A DNA stretch of 64,000 bases from Oopsacas minuta (taxonomy: Eukaryota; Porifera; Hexactinellida; Lyssacinosida; Leucopsacidae). The translations under genes were made by a program, and so were the position numbers. The stretch is from the NCBI GenBank assembly GCA_024704765.1, contig JAKMXF010000077.1:124001-188000 (forward strand), read 5' to 3'. Of this stretch, positions 47,426 to 59,515 are shown one piece after another. Below the pieces are notes generated by a model. The model was not told where the DNA came from. It made no database searches and was given only the letters and a program-made list of their open reading frames with translations. The stretch's first letter is position 1, and the number at the start of each line of letters is the position of its first letter.

Positions 47426-48410
47426 TTATGAGCCCCAAACATATACAACTTGAGAAAATACGGCGGTTTGCTCTACATTCATGGATTTTATATTTACACA
47501 TATGATTACTCCTATAACCTTAAATGAAATCGGGAAATTTTAGGAAATACGCATGTGAAAATTAACAAGAAAATTTGGAGGACACGGGCAGCTCAAACAA
47601 AAGTTAAAAAGTTATCTAGAGGGGTGGTATGTGAAAATGCACGCTTAGCTAATCTAGTGGTATCTAATAAGGGGTTATTCTTTAGTTTCAGGACTATATT
47701 TGAGAATGGAATCTACACATTCCTGCGTTATATGGGACAATTCCCTAGTAACGCACATTTCACAAATATATTCGAGTGACCACTTAAACGAAGAGAAAAT
47801 TTCACTGAACACGACAGTCGATAAAGAAATTTGATTCGAAATAACTGAATAGGAGGTATAAGCATTTAAATATCTGTAAATGTGCTCAAAGTGGCAATAA
47901 TAAATTACTGAAAACACTCACGGTTGAGAATATATCACCCTGCACTTTCTTGAAACATATACCCTAAACGTTCAATATCAGCATAATAGAACTATAGACA
48001 TGAATTCCACATCCTTCACTAGTTCTGCAGGACTACAATAGCAAATTCACAGTATTTAACCATGGATTACTTCAAGTCCATATAATGAGATAGGAATTCT
48101 AATACCCTCTTTTTCTTTAGAGCATATTGTTACATTTGCCATGTCATCCAACTATTGCGGTTTCGTAGGGATTTTCCCAGTTTTTTTACACAGCAATACT
48201 GTATATATTGAAGTTGAATAAATTTCATATATTTTGGCACCTAACAAGGATTTTTATATAAAGATCTAAAAATTGCTTTGAATTTTTCTAATTGAAAAAT
48301 TCAATTTTGGATGAATTTCAATTAAATAACTCAACCAGAATTTTATGAATAAATTAGCTATAAGTATGAGTAACTTTCTTATGTTCATTTAGGGAAGCAA
48401 TTTCTATTAC

Positions 48411-48435
48411 AGTGAGAGGGCGAAGCCCTCTCACT
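48411..48435. repeat. GC-rich hairpin, 11-bp arms
   Basis: AGTGAGAGGGC, loop GAA, then GCCCTCTCACT: a perfect 11-bp stem. Compositionally unlike the AT-rich surroundings. Confidence 0.85.
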
Positions 48436-48780
48436 TTGAGGACAGAACGCCCTGGCAGGCCAGAACTTAATGTTCACTATGGAAACGTCGTAGAATGCGG
48501 CCCAAAGGTCAAAATGACTGTTTCATGACTTAGCAATATTCAAAATTACTCTACTTAACCGAATACAGCCGAAGTGTCTCGTTTGTAATTAAAAATAACA
48601 CTAAAATTTATCACTGAATTTTAAACCAATTCCAGGACCAAAAACGGGATTCTAGCACATTTTTGATGCAATAAAATTACACATTTTCCCAGACAGTAAT
48701 CGGTTAATGTATATTCATCTATAGAATCCTTGAAAATACACTGGCATAGAAGATGCACAATTCATAATTTGGCAGAACTC

Positions 48781-48818
48781 AAAAATGAAAGTATGTTGAA
48801 CAACATACTTTCATTTTT
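48781..48818. repeat. Perfect 18-bp-arm hairpin with a 2-base loop
   Basis: AAAAATGAAAGTATGTTG, loop AA, then the exact inverse CAACATACTTTCATTTTT. No mismatch. It may be a tiny foldback or the centre of a decayed palindrome; no outer arms were recognised. Confidence 0.9.
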
Positions 48819-49326
48819 CCAAACAGATGATGTCATTTCAAACTGGTAATACAGAGGATGCTGGTTGTAAGAACATTTTGTATATGACATGCAGGGTATA
48901 AAAACAGTATATGCAAAGGAATTGCATATTATGTTTTTATGACCGACATGTCGTATACAATGGATATCGCTTATAGGAACACACATATGGGTAACAAAAA
49001 ATGTTTTCATAACTAAAAGTATCGTATTGCCGCCTAGCTCCTATTAATACATGTGAACTTCTTTCCAGAGGATGAAAACATTTCTAGCATGTTCGAAAAC
49101 CTGTGTTCTTATTTTCGGTGCAATTGTATAGGGGTATAGGCAACACTTTTCCAGTAGAATGTTCTTTTATCGGGTGTGGATCGTTATGTCGCACAAAAAA
49201 TCGAAGGAGTCGAATACATAAGATTCGGTTAATCGAGCTAGTTCACATATCCGGAATATTCTTAACTGCTATATATAAATCAGATTGGAATTTCATGCGA
49301 CTAATGCATTCCCAGTCCTTAATCTA

Positions 49327-50687
49327 CCGGTTGGGCCAAAAAAAATAGAACCCATGCCAAATTTGTTATTTCTCTACTTTCTTCAAGGGTAGAGAATTAA
49401 AACTTAAATATTATCTACTTCCAAGTCTATAAATCAAAAATGCAAAGTTTAGACTATCTTAGCTCAAGTGGTTCTTAATCTATAGAACATGTTCGAGATG
49501 GCATCCATTTAGATTTGCTCATTTCCAGTGGTAAAACAAAGTTCTGCATCACGGATTAGGAAGTTGTCGTTGAGATGCTTCTCATTTCCTCCTCGATCTT
49601 TTTCTTGAGTTCCCCGAGTGTTCTTGGCTTTGTAGTATATACCCTGTCCTTCAGGAACCCCAGGACGTAATTGTCTGGAGGACTGAGATCCGGAGAGTAG
49701 GGTGCCCACTCACAGTCACACCTGCGACTGATCACTCGGCCTCCGAAGTGGTTCTTGATCCAATTTAGGCTTTTGTTGGAGATATGGGGTGCTCCATCCT
49801 GTTGGAACCAGAATTTGGGCAGGTTCCCCTATAGCTCTCTTCTAGCTCTTTCGAGAAGACTTCCAGGATCTTAAGGTAACGGTCGGTACTAATCGTCACA
49901 CTCTATTCTTGCTCCTCGAAGAACAGGGACCAACTACCCCTTTCATTGAGAATGCAGCCCAAAATGTGACCTTCTGAGAATGTATAGGTTTTTCTGTCAC
50001 TTCTGCTGGTGGTTCTGAACCCCAGTAGTCGTTGTTTCTAGAATTCACCTGCCCATCAAGATGGAAATGAAGTTCGTCCGTTGTCCAGAGATGGTCTAAG
50101 AAGGTCTCTGATGTCTCAATCTTAGCAAGTAACTACTTAGCCATATCAAATCTCTTCACCTTGTCGCCATTTATGAGTTTCAGATGTATCTGTATACGGT
50201 ATGCATATAGTTTTAAGCAATCATGAAGAACCCTGCGAAGTGTAGCGCGCGATAAGCCAACCAATTGACACCTCTTTCTTGTCGACCTCTTTGGGGAGTG
50301 AAGAACTGACTGACGAACATCTTCGATAACTTCATTCGTATGGATGTTCGTCCTCCCTAAGGGCTCAAACGACTATCTAATATAGAGTGGAGGTTTTTAA
50401 CAGTGCCCTCCTGTTCAAATTTCTTGATCCATCCAAAGATAATGGATTCGCTAGGTGCTTTTGGCTGCTTAAAATCTTGCGAAAATTTTGGTCTGTACAG
50501 CATTGTAAGAACGTAACCAATAATAGAGCTTGAGACAGTATATCTGCTTCTCTGTGCTCCACTGCTTGTCATTACAGCTCCTATGAAAGGTATCAACCAT
50601 ATCCCAATATATTATTTAATCAGTACAAAAGGTATAAGCAGAATGACCCAATATCACTTCGGGTTCTGTTTTTTTTGGCCCAACAGG
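49327..50687 (-). mobile_element. Tc1/mariner-superfamily element near the DD41D type
   Basis: The tips are CCGGTTGGGCCAAAAAAAAT and, at the right on the minus strand, CCTGTTGGGCCAAAAAAAAC, flanked by TA (49325-49326 and 50688-50689). The length is 1361 bp. Its tip sequence is unlike the CAGGGTG elements elsewhere in the window, so it is a separate lineage. Confidence 0.88.
49475..50596 (-). pseudogene. Transposase with about 40-residue D-to-D spacing, inactivated
   Basis: It starts at Met 50596 (or 50566, MTSSGAQRSRY). The first part resembles the DUF4817-type helix-turn-helix (SESIIFGWIKKFEQEGTVKN). Stops and frameshifts follow throughout. The catalytic part reads WFQQDGAPHISNKSLNW and SPDLSPPDN, with 40 residues between the aspartates. 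One residue fewer than DD41D could reflect a codon deletion in DGAPH. DD41D (rosa/VISITOR) is therefore the likeliest family, by inference. The end is at TAA 49475-49477. Confidence 0.75.
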
Positions 50688-50759
50688 TATTGGAGTCCAG
50701 TATAAGAAATTTCTACTACGGCCTCCTTTTTTCCACCTAAATATCCTCCTTCATATAGA

Positions 50760-52049
50760 CAAGGTGACAATTAAGTTCTTATACACGAATATACCCTGGT
50801 TTTTCCTAAAATAGTTATTCTTTCAATCTAAATTTTCACTGACAGTTAAAGCATAGTATAATAAATCTTTCTATCCAATTCTACTCGATATAGCCGCCTT
50901 TTGCCTTTACTACAGCTTTAAGTCGTCCTTGAAACCGTTAGAAAGATATACGAAGTTCTTCTTGCGGATTTTCTCCTATTCTGTAATCAAAGCCTTCCGC
51001 AGAGATTACATTGTCTATGCGAGTAGCGCAGGCTCTGCTCTGTAAAGTGCCCAGACCGCATAGTCAGGTGGATTCAAATCCAGACTTCAAGAAAGCCATT
51101 CTTCCTAGGCAAAAAGTCAATATTTTCCCACAAAATCCAGGATTGAGTTGGTTTCGAGGCATGCGCTGGCGCAGAGTACTGCTGGAATATCCAGGTGTGT
51201 TTTTAACAAGGATGAACCAGCAGATTTGATTACAGGCTCAAGAATCAACTCTTTATATGTTTGCGAATTAATCTTCACCCCTTATTGGAAAAAAATCAAT
51301 TTGTCCGAGATTCCGCGGATACTCCGGCCCAGACCATCACAGAAAGCGGTCTTTGCACTCGATCCATGAATTTAATGCTCTCAGGGATGTCTTTGGAATA
51401 CGACACAATAATTCTACCATTTTGACGGTTAGTTACTTCTTCTACTGTGAAAATCTTTTCAACCGAAAACAATATCTGTTAATAATCTTCATTTACGAGG
51501 CGCCGCAGAAGCCTTTTGCACCTTTCAAGTCTTTTTACCCGAACAGTGAGAGTGAGATGATGAACTATTTGCCGTTTGAGTGATTCAAGTCCCAGGTTCT
51601 CGTGTATCACCTTTTGCAATGTTTCGCGATTAACAGAGTACTCCCTTGCCATCTTCTGGAATGACCGCCTGGGATTTCGGCGGATTTTTTCCCTTAGTGC
51701 TCTCGTACGAACTGTAGTCGGTCGGCCAGTTCGAGGCTTGTCCTCCACACTTTTGGTATTATTATAATGTTTAATAGTACGATAAATGAATAATCCGTTG
51801 ATCTTTTCACTTTTCAGCTTTTCAAAATCTCGCTTTATGTGCTCCCGGTTATCAATAGTGAGATAACTTTTGACCTCTTTACTTCCATGTTGAAATTTCA
51901 GATTTTATGCGTATATAGATTTAGATTACTGTTTGACCATAACAAGAAGACATATAAGTTAGAATATAAATGATAGAAATGGTAATATAATACATTTGAA
52001 ACGTATAAGATCTATTGGACTTATGTATCAGAACTTAATTGTCACCCTG
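50760..52049 (-). mobile_element. Tc1/mariner-superfamily element, DD37D type, old
   Basis: The right tip on the minus strand is CAGGGTGACAATTAAGTTCT with TA beside it (52050-52051). The left tip is CAAGGTGACAATTAAGTTCT, where the expected TA reads GA. Length is 1290 bp. Confidence 0.88.
50881..51888 (-). pseudogene. DD37D transposase, heavily degraded
   Basis: The reading starts at Met 51888 (MEVKRSKVISLLI). The recognisable middle is REKIRRNPRRSFQKMAREYS and HENLGLESLKRQIVHH, close to the copy at 17264. The second catalytic site reads FQQYSAPAHAS, so the aspartate has become Tyr. The third, NPPDYAVW, is intact but out of frame; spacing is 37 residues. It ends GGYIE before TAG at 50881-50883. 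Stops, frameshifts and the lost aspartate show it is the oldest DD37D copy here. Confidence 0.82.
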
Positions 52050-53591
52050 TATATGCTCTATACTACTATGGTAATTTATATTATATTCTCTTGAGGGCTT
52101 AGTACCTATATAAACGGCAGAGGTCCCAATCAATTGCAAAAATCAGCGATTCTCAAATATGCTATGGGAAACGCTGGATTTATTATGGGATCGTGTCGGT
52201 AAGATTTCTGAGGTTGTAAGAATGTGCAGAATTATGGCATTCAACAAGTACGTCAGCAGTCAAAGTTTGTATTTAGGCACCGTCAAGGGTACTTGAATGT
52301 TAAAATAATTTCTCATTCATATCTAGATATTCTGGATATCCATGATAATACCCAACAGGGAGAAAACATAATAGATATATTGGAAATAAGATAAAAGAAA
52401 TTAATTTTTATGGTTTAGTACTATATGAAATGCATCGTGGTAATCTACAAAATAGATTATAAAGTAAAAATATAGAAGTAATATATCAATGCACTGCTAG
52501 AACAAGATAACAGCGTAACTATTCTGAAATACTACAAGAATCATCATTCAAGTAAAATATTCGCTTTAGGCTTAGAATGTCCTAAAGAACGTACTTTAGA
52601 AATAATGTTTTACTAATATCAGATTCAGGAAACAAGGATTGTAATTTTAACAATAAAGAAGCCAAGTCCTTAACGCCAGCGATATTAATAGTAGACTTTT
52701 TGGTTTCCCTGATTCATTTCGACCCATCATCGATGAGTTTAGAGAAAATTGAAATAAAAAATACTTCGTCTCATTTGTATTGAAAGAGATTTCTATGATG
52801 AGACTTACCTTGAACCAGAGTTTCGTTAAGAGATTGGAGTTTTAAACTTTGAATCTTTATTCCAAACGTTATTAGATGAATACGAAGTTTATCATATACG
52901 TCACTTGTATATTCTTTTCTCTAAACAGTTCAAAACATTAGCAAAACTTAGCACTAGAATTTGCTCAATCCATTACTTGCTGATGAAATAGGATTATTTT
53001 TAACTATTATTTCGATTAAATCACTAAACACATCACGAATTAATAACTCATCTGACCTTGTATCAAGAATACTTTTGTAGTGGTAGGTAATCTTAAAATT
53101 TATTACAATGAATGGAGAGGCCTTTAGTTCAATGAAATCAATAGGTTCCAAAATTTACTGACACTGCATTAATAGTTGTTTCTTTAGACGAACAGGAAAC
53201 TTGGTTAGAGAATTGTAAAATAGATGACTGCTTTAATTGGATTGAAATTTCAGGATTATTTTTTGATTATTAGGACTAGTCCCAAAATGACTATCTTTAT
53301 TTCCTAACTAATTTTTTGGAGTAGAATGAATATGCAATCATCAGACAGATTATGAAATTTATCTCTGGGCGAATTTGAGTAGGTAAACCACTCGATAAGA
53401 TAACACAATCATTTTCTCGCTTAGATAAATCTGCTATGTCATTAGATGAGACGACACAATTATCTCTTGCTGAGATTGATATGGTATATCCTTTGAGAAA
53501 ACAACACAGTTATCTTCTTGCTGAGTTTGAACTGGAATATCAGATAAATTTGAAAATGACCCTCTTGCTGAGTTTCCACACAGATATCATC
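52050..53591. other. No recognised gene
   Basis: The open frames at 52954-53151 (minus) and 53436-53627 (plus) have no recognisable motif. Possibly the 3' end of the recombinase-like pseudogene extends into 53440-53591. Confidence 0.4.
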
Positions 53592-54720
53592 TTACAAAAG
53601 AAGCTCATCGGAGTGCAAAGAACTTGACGGAGTAAACTGGGCGATCTTTACATATAGTGATTCTAAGATACAAATAGTCGATTCATCAGAACTTTCACTG
53701 CTTAAAATAAGAGTAGAGGATTCGGAGGGTTTAAGGAACCAGTTATCAGCATTTTCAACAGATGAATAAATAATTATGCGTGAAGAATTCAAAAGAACAA
53801 TCGTTGAGTCATTTTCAGAGTTCTCAGATGGAAATAAACCATTGGTGTGTTTAATAACAATTCTTTCATCATCAGTTGACAAGGAATTTTGTTCATTCAA
53901 TGGGTCAATATCCAATAACAAAGTATGATGTTGAGTAAATCGGTAACACAGTCAATTGGAGGCGACGAGTCACATCTTTCACTACTAGTACCATCATCAT
54001 TGACTAGGACAGAAAGACTTGAAAAATTGTCATATGAATTTAAAACAGTTTCTGAATGTGAAGGTTGAGTTGAAATACTGTCGTGAGCATGAACATAACT
54101 CAAGTCAACGTTGTTATTATGTGAAATAGAGTGCACCACTTCTAATTCCATAAATGCTTCAAATATCGCAGAATCTCTTAGTTCAACTTGAAAATTTTTA
54201 TCGTGAGCACTTCTAGAGTCAGTCATTAACTGGGCCATTTTATCAACTAATCCAGGGTTATATTCACTAATAAGGGTTGCCGCTGCACGTCGTAAATCGG
54301 TAATATTCCTTTTGAAGAAGATATCAAGATCTATAAGACCTCTACAAAAACATTGGTGTCATGGCTGAACTATTTATTCTTCGTCCAAAATAACCCGAAA
54401 GATATATGAAGAATGATCTCAACCAAATCCTGTACAATGATAACATAGCAATCTCGAGAGCTCGAAAATATTTACTGATGAAAATATTGAAGCCAATTGT
54501 AAAAAGCCAGCTTCATGGTTAGCAACTAATATGTGAAAATATTTTTTATCATGTGAAACCGGTAAGCAGTCTTCGAATTCTTGAATAGTAATAGCGGAAA
54601 AGACACCAACTCTTTGAGCATTTGATATAATAATCTCACAGATTAAAAGTTACTCATTAGTCGGAATTTGTCACTTTGGAGAACAATATCTTCTTCAACA
54701 TCAAGGCATTGTTTAGAGAT
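53592..54720 (-). pseudogene. Tyrosine-recombinase-like (Crypton-type) pseudogene
   Basis: Minus-strand frames joined by frameshifts carry SDKFRLMSNF then EIIISNAQRVGVFSAITIQEF (about 54580-54680), which resembles the box around the first catalytic arginine of eukaryotic tyrosine recombinases. LVANHEAG and DLRRAAATLISEYNPGLVD with MAQLMTDSRSAHDKNF (about 54180-54310) follow; there the family expects H-x-x-R and a Tyr, and a Phe stands at the likely Tyr position. A long acidic, Ser-rich tail follows to 53592. The reading is broken near 54330-54420 and near 53930. The assignment to Crypton-like recombinases is inference; upstream coding to about 55300 may belong to it but is too decayed to read. 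Confidence 0.5.
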
Positions 54721-55949
54721 TCTATTTACTCTCCATTTTTGAAGTGTTTGTATAGTATGAGAATATCTCTTCCGGTTCGCAGCTATAATATTCTTTTGAT
54801 GATGTGTACTTGTCTTATGACGGATTTCTCCACACCTTACAGCATGGATATCAACCTAGAATGGTCATTTCTGCCAGGAAGTAAGTCAGAATCTTGGGTT
54901 TCAAGATATTCGAGAAATCTAAAGATAGATCGAATGCGTGAGTGAACCGTAGAAGGAGATTTACCAGATTACCTCCTAGTGTCAGAAACAAATTTGGGAG
55001 TGTGTTTTTCAGAAGGATCTTTCACCAATGCTGTTTATTGCCCTACAGATAATATTGATGTCCATTCTAATAGATTTGTCAGATTTACATCTTCCCCGAA
55101 TTGTTCCAGAAAATTTTAAAATGTTTCAAAGAATTCACAAATTGTTGAGAAACAACGACTTCGAATGGCAAATGTTAAAAACATCTTCAAGGTCGGTTAG
55201 AATACATCAATTCATTACTACTCTCTTCAGTAGGTGGCTCAAAGGTAGACAAAGAATCTTGGAAATTTGGAGTGTATCAACAATGCCTGGAACGACTTCG
55301 CAATTTTAAAGTAAGACCACAATTCAAGAGTGGTTGGGCTTTAGAATAATCGAAAAGTGGATTATAGTTCACTTTTTCTTCAAACCTGAAATGATATTTT
55401 CTCACATAAATCTTATTATTGTCAATTAAAGAAATATAGTTTTCACATCCCTCGTTATACCACGAATATTTCCAGTTTGTAGGTAGATCAAAAACACAAG
55501 AGAGACATTCAGGACATCGTTTTCCTTCTCTAACATTATGTTGCCTTGATAAATTATCTTTTCTGGTACACGAGTAGCGAATAAAATTTCTTCAATACTA
55601 TCATCGTTTAATTCAACAACACGTTTATATGTTACAAGATGTCGCCGATATTTGGAATAATTTTTTAGATGATTGCAACCTGACGTCTCAAAAATAAATA
55701 AGCCATGATAAGAATATATTATGAAAAAATGTAAGGGAAATGTAATACACATAATCTTGAACATGTTTCCAAGTATTACCAGGTGGTAATTTGAAAGAAT
55801 TCCATTGAACCCGAAAAAAGACATTAGAAAGGCATTGAGAAGACCACAAAATGGAATAATAATACAAATTCAATATAATGGCTTCCCAAGGGAATGAGTA
55901 GTTATCGTTATACGGAGTGACCGATTGGTCGTACGCAGATTTGACTAAG
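54721..55949. other. Decayed sequence upstream of the recombinase-like gene
   Basis: The plus-strand frames at 54676-54945 and 55028-55309 look like shadows of a broken minus-strand reading (pieces such as YLETQDSDLLPGRNDHSRLI). The minus-strand frame 55426-55824 is unrecognised. No terminal repeats were found. Confidence 0.35.
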
Positions 55950-58762
55950 CAGGGGCGTAGACAACATTTTAGTTTGGGGGGCTAACCCTCTGAGGTATCA
56001 CTATGGGATTTAACCAAAGTATAAATCAGTGGCATCAATTTGAATTAATATGAACCGATGCTATAATCATATTTTCGCAGCTTTGTTTTACCATGGTGAT
56101 GGTTTTACTTTCTAGGTTTCATTAAAATGAGAATACTTTTTAGTGCTATAATTAGATTTGAATAATTTTGAGGTTCATAAATTTCCGGCATACTATTTCT
56201 ACGAATCTATCGAATATTGTTATATATTTAACACATCTCTGGTTTTTATTACTGGGCTTCATTCCACTTTGTATTTATATGTGTTTGTGATTAAATATTT
56301 AAAATTGTTAGCATTCATAATACGTTTAGATATGGCCCTAGCTCGATGGCTCGTTCAAAAAGCTCAGTCAGGAACAGGAGAGACTGATAAAGATTCAAGT
56401 TTGCTTCCAGATAATGAACAAATGCAATTGTTGAGAACAGAAGGTGAATCCTCTAACGAAATTCAGTTAACACATCGAACCAGACAACCAGACATCCATA
56501 TACCCCAAAATGCCTCCCAACCAATCCTTTCATCCCCACTACGAACCTTTGCTAAACAACAGAGAGGATTTAACCTTTCATGGTATAAAACATTCCCCTG
56601 GTTGCATTATCAAGAAGGTAGCGATAGTGTATTTTGGGTTTACTGCTTGGTGGCAGATAAACATGGTTTAAAGTTATCAGGGTACATGGATGAAATGTTC
56701 ACAAGCACTGGATTCAGCAATTGAAAAAAAGCAATAGAAAATTCGAAAAACATCAAAGTTCAAATCTCATCGTGAAGTTATTGACCTTGTAATCACAATA
56801 CCAAGCACAACCAAAGATGTTGGTGAAATGTTGCACAAAAGTCATGCAGAGGAGAAGGATGAGAACAGACAAGTGCTGCACAAAATTTTCAGCAGCGTTC
56901 GTTACCTTAGTAGGCAAGGCATTGCTTTTCGTGGTTGATGGAAAACTGATGACCCTGAAATGTTGAATGGTAAGTCAGACTCGAACTTTATACTGCTACT
57001 TCGAATACGAGCTGAAGACAATCCGAATCTATTGAAGTGGCTTGACAAGTGTCAAGACAAATTTACTAGCCCAGGCATACAAAATGAAATCCTCAAGCTG
57101 ATGTCATTAAGGATATTGAGAGATATTGTACAACAGATTTCAGGTATGATGTATACCATAATGGTTGATGAAACAACCGATCTGTCAAACACTGAGCAAA
57201 TGGTATTGTGCCTGCGTCACGTTGATGATGACCTAAATGTTCATGAAGAGCTCATTGGTCTCTACAGTTTGGAATCAACTTCTGCTGACAATATAATGTT
57301 GACAATTCAGGACATACAGTTGCGCTTGAATTTATCTATCAACAATTGCCGTGGTCAATGCTACAATGGAGCCAGCAACATGTCTGGAATACGATCAGGA
57401 GTTACCACTAAAGTATCTTCTTTAGAACCTCGAGCACTCTATACTCATTGTTATGGGCATGCATTGAACCGTGTTATTCAGGATGGAATTACGTAAGGGC
57501 ACAAAAGTTATGGATGATACATTGAGTACAGTATATGAGATTACAAAACTAATTAAGAAATCGCCCAAAAGAGATGCAATCTTTAGCAAGCTAAAAGATG
57601 AAATTTCAGAGTGCTCTCCCGGGATTAGAATACTATGTCCAACACGATGGACAGTAAGGGCTGAAGCGTTTAGTTCCATCTCAGAGAATTATCACGTACT
57701 ACAATTGACTTGGAATGTAGCAAAAGATGCAACAAAAGATACTGAATTAAAAACTAGGATTGGAGGAGTTGCAGCACACATGGAAAAATTTGAATTCTTT
57801 TTTGGAGTTGAACTAGGACGAAAAATCTTAAACATGACCGATAATTTGTCTCGGTCATTGCAAACTAAAACGATATCAGCACATGAAGGACAAACCCTTG
57901 TGAAGATAACGCTTTCTACACTCCTGAAAATGAGAACTGAGATTAACTTCAATTTGTTTTGGATGTATGTAGAATGTAGAAGATCATCAATCGAGGTTTC
58001 TTCTCCGGCACTCCCCAGAAAAAGGAAAATTACCCGAAGATATGAAACAGATGGAAATACTACAGAGTACCCAACTAGTGTTGAAGAACGTTATAGAAAA
58101 ATTTATTTTCAAATAATTGATCTAACTATGGCAGCTATCAAGGACAGATTTGATCAGAAAGGATTCCAGATGCTCCAAAATTTAGAAACAGCCCTGACTA
58201 GTTCAGAAAACGCCAGTGATTCAGATTTGATTGGTTCTATAATCGCATTCTACGGAGATAACTTTACCCATGCAGACCGTCTTCATACGCAGTTGAAACT
58301 CTTGCATTGCAGTGGAGCAGCTTTGACGGATTTGCCATCAATAATAATTTATCTCAAATCTTTGAATAGTACAGAAAAATCTTTCTTCTCAGAGGTAATC
58401 AAAATAGTGAAATTAATTCTTGTGATGCCAGCAACTAATGCCACAAGTGAAAGAAGTTTCAGTGCACTCCGCAGACTTAAGAGCTGGCTGCGTACAACTA
58501 CATGCCAAGCGCGATTGAATTGGTGCTTGTTACTTCATGTGCACAAACAAAGAACGGACGGTTTACCATTAAAAGTATTAGTAAATGAATTTGTTACTTG
58601 TAATGAGAGTAGGATGCGTTTGTTTGGAAGATATCCGGAATAACTTCATGAATTATTAATAAAGCATAATCTCACATATGTTTTCAAGAATTTTCGGGAA
58701 TTGATGAGGCAAAATTTGGGGGGGCTTAAGCCCCCCCAAGCCCCCCCTTGTCTACGACTATG
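55950..58762 (+). mobile_element. hAT element with C/G-tract subterminal repeats
   Basis: The left tip is CAGGGGCGTAGACAA. The right tip, on the minus strand, is CATAGTCGTAGACAAG, followed by G-tracts (GGGGGGGCTTGGGGGGGCTT). The left end has its own short TTTGGGGGGC tract. Length is 2.8 kb. The gene is on the plus strand. GACTA occurs on both flanks, but an exact 8-bp duplication is not clear. Confidence 0.82.
56332..58643 (+). pseudogene. hAT transposase (TTF finger, C-terminal dimerisation domain), frameshifted
   Basis: A likely start is Met 56332 (MALARWLVQKAQSG). The N-terminal TTF-type finger (RGFNLSWYKTFPWLHYQEGS) follows, with Trp in place of the first cysteine (VFWVYC). There are stops near 56724 and 56937 and frame changes near 56750 and 57490. 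The RNase H-like core includes MVDETTDLSNTEQM (first catalytic Asp, 56960-57496). CYNGASNMSG follows, where the family has D in YDGASN; here the second Asp has become Asn. From 57500 to 58643 the C-terminal part reads in one frame of over 380 codons, with SERSFSALRRLKSWLR carrying the conserved Glu region. The element is dead. Confidence 0.88.
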
Positions 58763-59463
58763 GACTACATATCCTGGAATTCTTGCTACTTACTGTTGAT
58801 ATGCTCACATTCCACCAAGAAACACAATTTATTGGGCTGCTAAACCAATAAGAAAAACAAAACGGGATATTGGTCTTTGGTTGAAGATTTCAACAGAAAG
58901 CGGGAGGTAAATTTAAAGATAAAGGGATTTTGTCATTTGAAGAATTTAAGTGAAATCAATGTTCAGATATCTAAATAAAAAATCGAACATGTTAGACCAG
59001 CGGTTCCAGGATCAAGTATCCATGAGGCAAGGTCTGAGTAGGGATTCCCAGTAACAATCCCGAAAACTTTAAAATAAATTAGGCTCTGGTGGTGCGAGGA
59101 ATTGGTAGGCCAAGGGCGAGCCGGCGGCATAATTTTAAATTCTGGGCAAATGCTCCATTTTACTCACCTGGGACGCTACAGACGCAAAAATTACAATATT
59201 CTAGTTCAATAGGATTTTAACTATCACTAGCGTGCTTTACTTGGTAGGGAGTTTGTACAAAGTACATTTTGAAAGAGAATTATATTGGGACAAGATTGGA
59301 GTCGTTTTTTTGAATATCATCTTATGAAAGGTTACATGTGTACTAGTAAAGTAAAGACAATTCCATGGGAAAGGTATCAGGGTCTATTTATTAGAAAGTA
59401 AGATCTTGGACGAGGTCAGTGTAAGTTTTACAAATGTTTGTTGTTTAAGAAGGTTTACAATAG

Positions 59464-59515
59464 GCTACTAAATATAAGACCTACAGTAAAGTACCAGGAT
59501 GCAGTACTAGCTATA
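59464..59515. repeat. Solo end of the P-like element
   Basis: ACTAAATATAAGACCTACAG, then GTACCAGGATGCAGTACTAG, closely matches 14905-14950 (ACTAAATATAAGGCCTAACA, GTACCAGGGATGCGGTATTA). No P-like coding sequence is next to it, so it is a truncated copy or a MITE end. Confidence 0.75.

Larger units (their letters stand above)
47426..49326. other. No recognised gene; two hairpins
   Basis: Open frames at 47555-47779 (plus), 47675-47917 and 48762-49010 (minus) and 49103-49348 (plus) carry no recognisable motif; the third crosses a perfect hairpin. The hairpins are listed separately. Confidence 0.45.

Noticed and set aside
54676-55309. Plus-strand frames opposite the recombinase-like gene
   Set aside because: They are antisense shadows of a broken minus-strand reading and carry no motif.
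55942-58770. An exact 8-bp target duplication around the hAT
   Set aside because: Only GACTA is shared, and it is shifted by a base relative to the tips.
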